Shown: positions 1-7,460 of the stretch, in pieces | Numbering within the stretch: position 1 is the stretch's first letter | How the letters are laid out: every line of letters starts with the position of its first letter | DNA from: Caenibacillus caldisaponilyticus | Lineage (GTDB): Bacteria; Bacillota; Bacilli; Bacillales; Sporolactobacillaceae | DNA: 64,000 bases | Assembly: GCF_002003465.1 (NCBI RefSeq) | Contig: NZ_BDDQ01000003.1 | Span: forward strand, 62,063-126,062 | Direction of reading: 5' to 3' | Program-made: the position numbers and the translations under genes | The notes under the pieces: generated by a model | Told to the model about the DNA's origin: nothing | What the model saw: only the letters and a program-made list of their open reading frames with translations | Database searches by the model: none

Positions 1-2
1 TG

Positions 3-56
3 GAGATCGGCCCATATTTTCTATCCAAATCCGCTTTCATTGTGAAGCGAAGCTAA
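3..56 (+). CDS. Possible C-terminal tail of an unidentified upstream gene (partial)
   Basis: One plus-strand frame is open from the window edge and ends in TAA at 54-56. It reads as a short mixed hydrophobic and basic tail (GPYFLSKSAFIVKRS). A second frame is also open almost as long, so this is only a guess that a plus-strand gene ends here, convergent with the aldehyde dehydrogenase. No family can be named. Confidence 0.2.
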   Translation, partial: EIGPYFLSKSAFIVKRS

Positions 57-60
57 TCTA

Positions 61-98
61 AAACAGAAACAAACGGCAGGGTAAATTCCCTGCCGTTT
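61..98 (-). terminator. Rho-independent terminator of the aldehyde dehydrogenase gene
   Basis: A perfect inverted repeat (AAACGGCAGGG with CCCTGCCGTTT, six-base loop) lies just past the stop codon of the minus-strand gene. On that strand it is followed by a T-rich run (TTTGTTTCTGTTTT), which makes it a good intrinsic terminator. Confidence 0.85.
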
Positions 99-112
99 GC
101 CGATCCGATTTC

Positions 113-1561
113 TTAGAACGGGAATTGGCGGCGTTCTTTTTGCACCGATACCCATTTGACCGTTGTGAATTCCTCAAAGGCGAACTCGCCGCCGTATCGG
201 CCCAGTCCGGAAAATTTCTCTCCGCCAAAGGGCGTCTCCGGCGTGATGTTGACCGTTTGGTCGTTGACGTGCGCCATGCCGCTTTCCAGTCGACGGGCGA
301 TGTCGATGCCATGTTCTAGATCTTTGGTAAATACCGCGGCCGACAACCCGTATTCGGTTTCGTTGGCCAAGCGAATGCCTTCTTCATCCGTGTCGAAAGG
401 AATGATGGTCGCCACCGGGCCGAAAATTTCGCTTTGGGCGAGCTGTGAATCGTTCTTGACGTCCGCGAAGACGAACGGCGTCAGGACGTTGCCGATGCGT
501 TGGCCTTCGAGGACCAATTTCGCGCCTTCGGATTTGCCAAGTTCGACAAAGCCGAGGATTTTTTCGATTTGCCGTTCATTGATGATCGGGCCGATGATGA
601 CGTTCGGATCGGCCGGGTCGCCGTACGGAATTTGTTTGGCGCGTTCGACGAACCGCTTCACGAATTCATCGTAATGCTTGCGATGGACGAGGATGCGGTT
701 TGTAATCATGCAGATTTGGCCTTGGTGAATGTACTTGCCGAAGATGGCCGCATCCACCGCCGCGTCGAGGTCGGCGTCCTCGAGAATGACAAGCGGGCTG
801 TTGCCGCCGAGTTCAAGAGCGACGCGCTTGAGGTTGCGGCCGGCGACTTCGCCGATGTGCCGCCCGACCGCGGTCGAACCGGTAAACGAAATGATGCGCG
901 GAATCGGATGTTCGATGAAGGCGTCGCCAATTTCGGGGATGTCTGCGGTGATGACGTTCAGCACTCCTTTGGGAAGCCCCGCTTCTTCATAGATCTCGGC
1001 GATCAGGAACCCGCCGGTGATTTGCGATTGCAGGTCGGGTTTGAGCACGACCGCGTCTCCAACCGCGACGGCCGGAGCCACGGCGCGAACGCTTAGGAAA
1101 AGCGGCCAGTTCCACGGACTGATGATGCCAACGACACCTGCCGGTTCACGGAAGACGAGATTTTCTTTGGTAGGGTCAGCGGATGGAAAGACTTGGCCCA
1201 CGCCCACTTTATCCGGCCAGTTCGCTGTTTCCTTGATGAGATCGATGGTCGCCTGGACTTCCATGGTGGATTTGATGACCGTTGAACCGGTTTCTTTCAC
1301 CAGAAAATCAATGGCTTCTTTTTGGCGCCGTTCCAAAATATCCGCCGCTTTTAAAATGATGCGCCGTTTCTCTTCTGCAGGGACTTTGGCCCATTCCGCT
1401 TGGGCCCGCTGGGCGGCTCGATACGCTTCGTCTATGTCCTCCTTGTTTGCGAGTTTGACCCTATCAATGACTTGGTTGTTGTAAGGATTGGTCATCTCGT
1501 AAACGGTTGCACTTTTGCCGTCTCTCCATTCCCCGTCTATGAATTGTTTGTTCAGTGCCAT
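113..1561 (-). CDS. NAD(P)-dependent aldehyde dehydrogenase (YfmT/benzaldehyde-dehydrogenase-like)
   Basis: This cytoplasmic enzyme of about 482 residues oxidises an aldehyde to the acid. The family signature is complete: the cofactor-side PWNW with Asn-151, the ELGG motif with general base Glu-250, and the nucleophile Cys-284 in GQICM. The PWNWPLFLSVRA stretch resembles the branch of vanillin and benzaldehyde dehydrogenases such as B. subtilis YfmT, so an aromatic or other hydrophobic aldehyde is a reasonable but unproven substrate. The frame is open for seven more codons upstream, but GGAG at 1573-1576 sits at a usable distance only from the ATG at 1561 (MALNKQ). The gene stands alone, with its own terminator, a possible promoter and a cre-like site. 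Confidence 0.9.
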   Translation of the reverse strand: MALNKQFIDGEWRDGKSATVYEMTNPYNNQVIDRVKLANKEDIDEAYRAAQRAQAEWAKVPAEEKRRIILKAADILERRQKEAIDFLVKETGSTVIKSTMEVQATIDLIKETANWPDKVGVGQVFPSADPTKENLVFREPAGVVGIISPWNWPLFLSVRAVAPAVAVGDAVVLKPDLQSQITGGFLIAEIYEEAGLPKGVLNVITADIPEIGDAFIEHPIPRIISFTGSTAVGRHIGEVAGRNLKRVALELGGNSPLVILEDADLDAAVDAAIFGKYIHQGQICMITNRILVHRKHYDEFVKRFVERAKQIPYGDPADPNVIIGPIINERQIEKILGFVELGKSEGAKLVLEGQRIGNVLTPFVFADVKNDSQLAQSEIFGPVATIIPFDTDEEGIRLANETEYGLSAAVFTKDLEHGIDIARRLESGMAHVNDQTVNITPETPFGGEKFSGLGRYGGEFAFEEFTTVKWVSVQKERRQFPF

Positions 1562-1587
1562 GACATACATCACTCCTTTCACTGAAT

Positions 1588-1617
1588 ATTGTAGTCCCGT
1601 CTTTTAATCGCTTTCAA
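1588..1617 (-). promoter_or_regulatory. Candidate sigma-A promoter of the aldehyde dehydrogenase
   Basis: On the minus strand TTGAAA (1612-1617) and TACAAT (1588-1593) are separated by 18 bases. The predicted start falls very close to the ribosome-binding site, leaving almost no leader, so the assignment is tentative. Confidence 0.4.
1603..1616 (-). promoter_or_regulatory. cre-like CcpA operator overlapping the aldehyde dehydrogenase promoter
   Basis: TGAAAGCGATTAAA on the minus strand matches the Bacillus cre consensus TGWAANCGNTNWCA at all but the 13th position. It overlaps the candidate -35 element, a position where CcpA would repress. Confidence 0.45.
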
Positions 1618-1832
1618 ATCATATGAATTCGTATTTAATAATTGATATAAAATATTTAAAGTGAGGCCTTTATGCTTGGGATTCTCAAAAGCGCCGCCCG
1701 TTTCTTTCATGCGTGGTATCGGGTTGATAGAAGACGATAAAGGGAATAGGACCGAGCGGCGAAACATAGACTGATGATTGGGTGTCTGGATCTCGGAGGC
1801 GAACGGGCGGATGCCTCGCCGCAAAAATGTGC

Positions 1833-1861
1833 TTTACCTTTATTCTGGATTGTATTAAGAT
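1833..1861 (+). promoter_or_regulatory. Candidate sigma-A promoter of the small membrane protein gene
   Basis: TTTACC (1833-1838) and TAAGAT (1856-1861) are separated by 17 bases, about 20 bases upstream of the ATG at 1887. Confidence 0.5.
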
Positions 1862-1886
1862 TAAAAACAGGAAATGTGACGGGGGT

Positions 1887-2135
1887 ATGAGCGTGGACTT
1901 GATGAAGCTCAAGGGAATCCTTGAGATCCTCGGCATTTGTGTGACCGTCGCGATGTCTTATGTCTTCATCATTAATCTTGTTCTCGGCATTCAAAACCAA
2001 CCGGTCGATATCGTCATCTTGGCGTTCGCTTGGGCCATGGTGATCAAGATGAACTGGACCGCCAAGGAATTGTGGGATAAATGGACCGGCAAATGGAAGA
2101 ACGGCGTACATAAACGATTTAACCGGCTGCCTTGA
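1887..2135 (+). CDS. Small membrane protein of unknown function
   Basis: This is an 82-residue protein that I do not recognise. It has two hydrophobic stretches, roughly residues 8-31 (ILEILGICVTVAMSYVFIINLVLG) as one probable membrane span and a second weaker one around 36-52, followed by a basic C-terminal tail rich in Trp and Lys. The start was set at ATG 1887 because the leader upstream of it holds a plausible promoter, although the G-run before it is unusually close; ATG 1902 is an alternative. The gene is monocistronic with its own promoter and terminator, which supports it being real. Confidence 0.55.
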   Translation: MSVDLMKLKGILEILGICVTVAMSYVFIINLVLGIQNQPVDIVILAFAWAMVIKMNWTAKELWDKWTGKWKNGVHKRFNRLP

Positions 2136-2153
2136 AGGCAACCGGTTTTTTGT
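2119..2153 (+). terminator. Rho-independent terminator after the small membrane protein
   Basis: AACCGGCTGCCTT and AAGGCAACCGGTT form a 13-base stem with one wobble, followed by TTTTTTGTTT. The stem overlaps the end of the coding region and its stop codon. Confidence 0.85.
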
Positions 2154-2306
2154 TTCGGCGGAAGCCGGCGGGCACCGCTTTTTGCATGGGTGGCTCGGGC
2201 GTCGCTTTGTTCACGTAGGGTGCACGAGGCGGAGCAACGGGATCACTTCTGGCGAAAGAAGAAACGGGAAAACGGGCACTTGCAAATCAAGCCGGGTAGA
2301 GGGCAA

Positions 2307-2352
2307 GCCACCGTTTGCCTACGGTGGCCCGCATGGGCGGTGCCGGGGCCGC
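2307..2352. repeat. Two adjacent hairpins downstream of the MscS gene
   Basis: GCCACCGT/ACGGTGGC (2307-2328) and GGGCGG/CCGCCC (2335-2352) are two short stable stems just past the 3' end of the minus-strand MscS gene. Neither has a T-run, so they may be poor terminators or mRNA 3'-end structures. Confidence 0.4.
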
Positions 2353-2378
2353 CCTCAGGCCTATTGCGGGCGCACCGA

Positions 2379-3236
2379 TCACGAGTTTTCCCGGCTCGGT
2401 TCGCCGCCCTCCTGTTCTTGCAAGTAGACGACTTTTTGATAGGGAAGGTCGACGCCGGCTTCCTGCAACGCTTCGCGGATTTTTTGACGAGCCAGCCGCT
2501 CGACGCCGAAGCGCGCGTTCGGCGCGCATTCCGCGGTCGCGCGAATGGTGTAATTATGATCGTTCAGCGATTGGACACCCAACACCTCAACGTCCCCGAC
2601 GATGTCCTCGCACGTCTTCTTCAATTCCGCCAGCACGTTTTCAATGATGGTGATCGCTTCTTTTTCGGGAGTCCCGTAACCGATGTTGACTTCAATGACC
2701 GCCATCGAGTTGAATTTCGAATAATTGGTGACCTGTGTGATTTGGCCGTTCGGAATGATCTCGAGCTCGCCCGTCCAAACTTTCAAGGTCGTCACGCGCA
2801 AGCCGATGGAATGGACTTGGCCGACGACATTATTGATTTTTACGGTATCGCCGACGCCGAATTGATCTTCGAAAATGATAAAGAAGCCGTTGAAGAAATC
2901 TTTGATCAAGCTTTGGGCGCCGAACGCGACGGCGATGCCCGCGACGCCGGCTCCGGCGAGCAGCCCGCCGATGTTGACGCCGAAGATCGGCAAAACGGTG
3001 AGCAGCAAGATGAAGTAAACGGCGTATTTTACGATGTTGGTAAACAGCGACACCAGCGTTTCCCGGCGCCGTTCATCCAGCTTGCCGTTTAATTGAAAAA
3101 AGCGGCGGATGAGGCGGTTGCTGATTTTTATGGCGATGCGCGAGATCACAAACAGGGCGATGATTTTCGCCAAATCCCATAACGCCCGTTCGACATCGTC
3201 GACGTGGGCGGACCAATAGTGCTGCAAATGATCCAT
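2379..3236 (-). CDS. MscS-family small-conductance mechanosensitive channel (YkuT-like)
   Basis: This 285-residue inner-membrane protein opens under membrane tension and releases solutes during hypo-osmotic shock. The pore-lining helix is evident in GGLLAGAGVAGIAVAFGAQS (about residues 93-112), with the Gly/Ala packing pattern typical of MscS, followed by the FFNGFFIIFEDQFGVGDTV beta-domain entry. Two hydrophobic helices precede the pore helix and a soluble vestibule domain follows. The length is close to that of B. subtilis YkuT. The start ATG has a strong AAGGGGAGG site ten bases upstream. The gene is transcribed alone, divergently from the fructose operon. Confidence 0.93.
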   Translation of the reverse strand: MDHLQHYWSAHVDDVERALWDLAKIIALFVISRIAIKISNRLIRRFFQLNGKLDERRRETLVSLFTNIVKYAVYFILLLTVLPIFGVNIGGLLAGAGVAGIAVAFGAQSLIKDFFNGFFIIFEDQFGVGDTVKINNVVGQVHSIGLRVTTLKVWTGELEIIPNGQITQVTNYSKFNSMAVIEVNIGYGTPEKEAITIIENVLAELKKTCEDIVGDVEVLGVQSLNDHNYTIRATAECAPNARFGVERLARQKIREALQEAGVDLPYQKVVYLQEQEGGEPSRENS

Positions 3237-3682
3237 ATCACGTCATCCTCCCCTTGTTTTCTTTCTTTATAAGAGACGCCAATCCAAAGGTCCCGTGGGA
3301 TTTTCGGAGCCCGATTCTGCCAAGCGGCCCAAGGATCAACCGCTTATCCAAGCCGTCGGCCGGCTTGGATATTAGGACATAGGTCCTTCATCAAGCATGG
3401 GCGCGGGCGTGCGTTTGTCCGTCCAGGTTCAACAGTAGCGCTGTGAGCGGCGCGGTTCGATATAAAAAAAGATGCCATAAATATAACATTCGCAGCCGAC
3501 GGCAAAAATGCGGGTCGTTCGACGATCGCTGGCATCGGAAAATTTTAGTTTTCGTTACGTCTGATTATAGCATGCCTCGACGAGGAAAAAACGGACCGTC
3601 CCGAGTTGGAAGAATTTAATAAACGAAAAACGGCGGATTTGAATGAATTTGATTGATTTTGTCGTTTTGTGACGGATTACGC
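3237..3682. other. Gene-free stretch upstream of the fructose operon
   Basis: Between the MscS start and the fru promoter I see no gene with a ribosome-binding site. The only notable structure is the 11-base perfect inverted repeat at 3345-3371. Confidence 0.55.
3345..3371. repeat. Perfect 11-base inverted repeat
   Basis: TATCCAAGCCG (3345-3355) and CGGCTTGGATA (3361-3371) flank a five-base centre. There is no T-run on either side, so it is either a non-terminating hairpin or a protein-binding palindrome between the divergent mscS and fru genes. Confidence 0.5.
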
Positions 3683-3711
3683 TTGAAATTGATTATATAT
3701 GAGCGTATCAT
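3683..3711 (+). promoter_or_regulatory. Sigma-A promoter of the fructose operon
   Basis: TTGAAA (3683-3688) and TATCAT (3706-3711) with a 17-base spacer, in an AT-rich island upstream of fruR. The leader to the fruR ATG is about 57 bases. Confidence 0.7.
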
Positions 3712-3716
3712 AACAC

Positions 3717-3730
3717 TGAAATCGCTTTTA
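3717..3730 (+). promoter_or_regulatory. cre site (CcpA) at the fru transcription start
   Basis: TGAAATCGCTTTTA matches TGWAANCGNTNWCA at 13 of 14 positions and lies directly over the predicted start, where CcpA would block initiation. The following TGATTTAGCG (3732-3741) partly repeats TGAAATCGCT and could instead, or also, be part of a FruR operator. Confidence 0.6.
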
Positions 3731-3774
3731 TTGATTTAGCGGTCTATAGGATGTTCATGCGATGAGGTGACCGG

Positions 3775-4527
3775 ATGCTGACACCGGAAAGACAAAGGAT
3801 GATCTTGAGAATACTAAAAGAAAAAGGAGCGGCGACCGTTCGCGAATTAGCGGAGGCGACGCGAAGCTCCGAGGCGACGGTCCGCCGCGATCTTCATCAG
3901 TTGGAAGAAGCGGGAAAATTGATCCGCTTCCACGGCGGCGCCGAAACGCTCGGGATTAAAGCCGAAGACCGGCCTGTCGGCGAACGGTTGACCGAAATGC
4001 GGGAAGAAAAGGCCGCTATCGGCCGCCGTGCGGCTGCCATGGTCCAAAAAGGCGATTGCATTTATCTCGACGCCGGGACGACCACGTTACAAATGATCGA
4101 TCATTTGCCCCAAGACATTGTCGTCGTGACGAACGGGTTGCCCGTCGCCGAGCGCTGCCTTGAGCGCGATCTCAAGACCTATCTGATCGGCGGAGTCGTC
4201 AAACCGGCGACCAAGGCGCTGGTCGGAAGAGGAGCGCTCGATGCCCTCAGCCAATATCGCTTTGATAAATGTTTCATCGGCATTAACGGCATTCATCTCT
4301 TGCACGGTTTGACGACACCGGATCCCGAGGAAGCGCACATTAAGCGTTTGGCCATGGAATTGTCCGAAGACATTTACGTGCTGGCCGATGAAACGAAGTT
4401 CGGCAAAATATCGTTCGCTTTGGTCCATCCGTTGGAGCGACTGACCATTATCACGAATGCCTCCAAGAATGTGGAACGGCTTCGCGAGTTTCAAAATTTG
4501 ACAAATATAGAAGTGGTGACAGCATGA
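3775..4527 (+). CDS. fruR: DeoR-family transcriptional repressor of the fructose operon
   Basis: This 250-residue regulator has an N-terminal winged helix-turn-helix (about residues 1-57, with the DeoR signature ATVRRDLHQLEEAGKLIRFHGG) and a C-terminal sugar-phosphate sensor domain (about 75-230, including YLDAGTTT and CFIGINGI). In this family the effector is usually fructose-1-phosphate, which relieves repression. The ATG is preceded by GAGGTGA with ideal spacing. Its stop overlaps the fruK start by four bases (ATGA), so the two genes are translationally coupled. It is first in the operon and so probably regulates its own expression. Confidence 0.93.
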   Translation: MLTPERQRMILRILKEKGAATVRELAEATRSSEATVRRDLHQLEEAGKLIRFHGGAETLGIKAEDRPVGERLTEMREEKAAIGRRAAAMVQKGDCIYLDAGTTTLQMIDHLPQDIVVVTNGLPVAERCLERDLKTYLIGGVVKPATKALVGRGALDALSQYRFDKCFIGINGIHLLHGLTTPDPEEAHIKRLAMELSEDIYVLADETKFGKISFALVHPLERLTIITNASKNVERLREFQNLTNIEVVTA

Positions 4528-5447
4528 TTGCGACTTTAACATTAAATCCTTCTTTGGACTACTTTATGAGGTTAGAAGCGTTAAATGTCGGCCGGTTAAA
4601 CCGGGCGATAGAGACCGCCGTGCGTCCGGGCGGGAAAGGGATCAACGTTTCCAGGGTGCTCAAACGCTTGGGTGTCGACAGCCGGGCCTTCGGTTTCATC
4701 GGCGGCTTTACCGGCGACTTTATACGGCGCTTTTTGGCGGAGGAAGGCATTTCCGCAGAATTTACCGTTCTGGAAGGTTTGACGCGCATTAACGTCAAGA
4801 TCAGCGCGGATCGGGAAACGGAATTGAACGGAGCGCCCCAACCGATTTCTCAGGAGGATGTCGAGCGCCTGCTTTCCGTGCTCGGCCGCTTGAATGCCGG
4901 CGATGTGTTTGTGATGGCCGGCAGCGTCCCGGCTTCGCTTCCCCCGGATATCTACCGGAGGATCATTGAAAAGCTGCCGGCGGGCGTCAAACCGGTGGTC
5001 GACACGTCCGGCCGGCCGTTGGCCGAGGCGATCGCCGCCCGTCCGTACCTCATCAAGCCGAACCGCGATGAGCTCGGACAATTGTTCGCCACCGACATCC
5101 AAACGGTGGAAGAGACGGTCCTCTATGCGGAGAAATTGCTGGATGAAGGCGTGGAAAACGTCATCGTTTCTCTCGGGGCGGACGGCGCCTTGTTCATGAA
5201 TCGCGAGGCGGCGCTCCGGGCGTCGGTGCCGCAAGGCCAAATCCGGAGCACCGTCGGCAGTGGCGATTCGCTCGTCGCCGGATTTTTGGCGGCGCTCGAA
5301 AAAGGAATGGCGCCGGCGGAAGCGTTCCGCTTCGGGGTGGCCGCCGGAACCGCGACCGCTTTTTCCGATGATTTGTGCACCGCGGAAGATGTAGAAAAAA
5401 TATGGCCCCGGATTGCTTTAAGCACGATCCGAGAAAAAAGGCATTGA
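4524..5447 (+). CDS. fruK: 1-phosphofructokinase
   Basis: This 307-residue PfkB-family kinase phosphorylates fructose-1-phosphate to fructose-1,6-bisphosphate, the second step of PTS-fructose use. The substrate-binding PGGKGINVSRVLKRLG (35-50) and the catalytic GSGDS loop (245-249, base Asp-248) are intact, as is the KPNRDEL segment (about 178-184). The start overlaps the fruR stop. The length is normal for the family. It sits between the regulator and the transporter, the standard Bacillus order. Confidence 0.96.
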   Translation: MIATLTLNPSLDYFMRLEALNVGRLNRAIETAVRPGGKGINVSRVLKRLGVDSRAFGFIGGFTGDFIRRFLAEEGISAEFTVLEGLTRINVKISADRETELNGAPQPISQEDVERLLSVLGRLNAGDVFVMAGSVPASLPPDIYRRIIEKLPAGVKPVVDTSGRPLAEAIAARPYLIKPNRDELGQLFATDIQTVEETVLYAEKLLDEGVENVIVSLGADGALFMNREAALRASVPQGQIRSTVGSGDSLVAGFLAALEKGMAPAEAFRFGVAAGTATAFSDDLCTAEDVEKIWPRIALSTIREKRH

Positions 5448-5458
5448 GGTGAACCTTC

Positions 5459-7369
5459 GTGAAAATAACGGAACTTTTAACGCCGGAAACGATCCGGTTG
5501 GACTTGAAGGCTTCGACCAAAGCCGAAGTCATTGACGAACTGTCGCAAGTTTTGATGGATGCCGGAAAAATTGCCGATCTCGACGGTTATCGCCAAGCGC
5601 TTTGGAAACGGGAACGGGAAATGACGACCGGTGTCGGAGACGGCGTCGCCATTCCCCACGCCAAGACGGCTGCCGTGAACACCCCGGCGATCGCGTTTGG
5701 ACGTTCCGCAAGCGGCGTCGATTATGAATCGCTGGATGGAAAACCGGCTCATCTCTTTTTCATGATCGCCGCGAGCGAAGGGGCGAACGACGAGCATTTG
5801 GAAATGCTGTCCAAGCTGTCGACCTATTTATTGAAAGCCGATTTTCGCGAAAGTCTGTTGAACGCCACTTCCGAAGCGGAAATCATCGCCCTCTTTGAAC
5901 GGCAGGAGCAAGCGCCGGACGCCGAAAACGACGCGCTGTCGGTCAGCGGCGATCAATTAAAATCTGCGGCAAGCAAAGGGAAAATCGTCGCGGTGACGGG
6001 CTGTCCGACCGGGATCGCCCACACATACATGGCTGCGGATGCCTTAAAGGCCAAGGCGAAAGAAATGGGCTATGAGATCAAAGTCCAAACGAACGGATCG
6101 ACCGGGGTCAAAAACCGCTTGACGGCCGAAGACATTGAAGAGGCGATCGGGGTCATTATCGCCGCCGATACGAAAGTGGATATGGAGCCGTTTGTCGGCA
6201 AGCCGGTCGTTGAAGCTCCGGTGACGGCCGGCATTCGTGAACCGGAAACGCTCATTCAACGCGTGGTATCCGGAGACGCTCCGATATATCGCGGCGGAGG
6301 GAGCAGCTATCAACAGGCGATCGCTCAAAGCAAAGCCGAGCGCAAAGCGAAACAGCCGGCGTTTTATCGCCATTTGATGAACGGGGTTTCCTTCATGCTG
6401 CCGTTTGTCGTGGGCGGCGGGATTTTGATCGCGCTGTCGTTTTTCTTCGGCATTCACGCCGCCGATCCGCATTCCAAGCAATACAACGAATTCGCTTATA
6501 TCTTGAATCAAATCGGCGGCGCCCACGCCATGGCGTTGATGGTGCCGATTTTGGCCGGCTACATCGCCTACAGCATTGCGGAACGGCCGGGTCTCGCTCC
6601 GGGCATGGTTGGCGGATTTATGGCGGCGACGAGCGGCGCGGGTTTCCTCGGCGGCTTGATTGCCGGATTTTTGGCGGGTTACATCGTCCTTTTGCTGCAA
6701 AAAGCATTCCGCGTCTTGCCGCAATCGTTGGAAGGCTTAAAACCGGTGTTGCTCTTCCCGGTGTTCGGCATGTTCTTCACCGGCATCATCATGTATTTCA
6801 TTGACCGTCCGATCGGCGCGATCATGCATGCGATCACCGATTGGTTGAACAGCCTCGGCACCGGCAACATGGTGCTTCTCGGCATGGTGCTCGGCGCCAT
6901 GATGGCGATCGACATGGGCGGTCCGATCAATAAAGCGGCTTATACCTTCGGTTTGGCGATGATTGATGCGGGCAATTTCCATCCGCAAGCGGCTACCATG
7001 GCCGGAGGCATGGTTCCGCCGCTCGGCATGGCGCTCGCCACGACCTTGTTTGCGAAAAAGTTTACGGCGGAAGAGCGGAGCGCGGGCAAAACCGCGTACG
7101 CGCTCGGAGCGGCGTTCATTACGGAAGGCGCAATCCCGTTTGCCGCAGCCGACCCCGTTCGCGTGATCGTCTCGAGCGTCATTGGATCGGCGGTCGCCGG
7201 CGGCTTGGCTCTGTACTTCGGAATCGGCCTGCGAGCGCCTCACGGCGGCGTGTTCGTCATCCCGTTCGTCGACGGCAGCAAATTGTTGTATATATTGGCC
7301 ATCCTCATCGGGGCGGCCGTCACGGGCGTCATCTACGGGCTATGGAAAAAACCGGTGCGTGAAGAATAA
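5459..7369 (+). CDS. fruA: PTS fructose transporter, EIIABC fused in one chain
   Basis: This 636-residue membrane protein takes up fructose and delivers it as fructose-1-phosphate. The domain order is IIA (about 1-150, phosphorylated His-67 in AIPHAKT), IIB (about 173-270, phosphorylated Cys-182 in TGCPTGIAHT) and IIC (about 300-630, several membrane spans with Gly-rich loops). It starts with GTG, with GAGGTG seven bases upstream and only 11 bases between it and the fruK stop. It lacks an HPr-like (FPr) domain, so it needs HPr from elsewhere in the genome. Confidence 0.96.
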   Translation: MKITELLTPETIRLDLKASTKAEVIDELSQVLMDAGKIADLDGYRQALWKREREMTTGVGDGVAIPHAKTAAVNTPAIAFGRSASGVDYESLDGKPAHLFFMIAASEGANDEHLEMLSKLSTYLLKADFRESLLNATSEAEIIALFERQEQAPDAENDALSVSGDQLKSAASKGKIVAVTGCPTGIAHTYMAADALKAKAKEMGYEIKVQTNGSTGVKNRLTAEDIEEAIGVIIAADTKVDMEPFVGKPVVEAPVTAGIREPETLIQRVVSGDAPIYRGGGSSYQQAIAQSKAERKAKQPAFYRHLMNGVSFMLPFVVGGGILIALSFFFGIHAADPHSKQYNEFAYILNQIGGAHAMALMVPILAGYIAYSIAERPGLAPGMVGGFMAATSGAGFLGGLIAGFLAGYIVLLLQKAFRVLPQSLEGLKPVLLFPVFGMFFTGIIMYFIDRPIGAIMHAITDWLNSLGTGNMVLLGMVLGAMMAIDMGGPINKAAYTFGLAMIDAGNFHPQAATMAGGMVPPLGMALATTLFAKKFTAEERSAGKTAYALGAAFITEGAIPFAAADPVRVIVSSVIGSAVAGGLALYFGIGLRAPHGGVFVIPFVDGSKLLYILAILIGAAVTGVIYGLWKKPVREE

Positions 7370-7460
7370 AATTTTGTGTCCTTTTTCCTAGCTTTTTTCT
7401 CCCGAGTGCTTAATAATAAGATGACGGAAGGTTGAATGCTTGAGAGAAAGGAGATTTTGC

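Larger units (their letters stand above)
1562..1886. other. Divergent intergenic region
   Basis: This AT-rich stretch separates the minus-strand aldehyde dehydrogenase from the plus-strand small membrane protein. Apart from the two candidate promoters and the cre-like site listed separately, nothing coding is seen. Confidence 0.6.
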
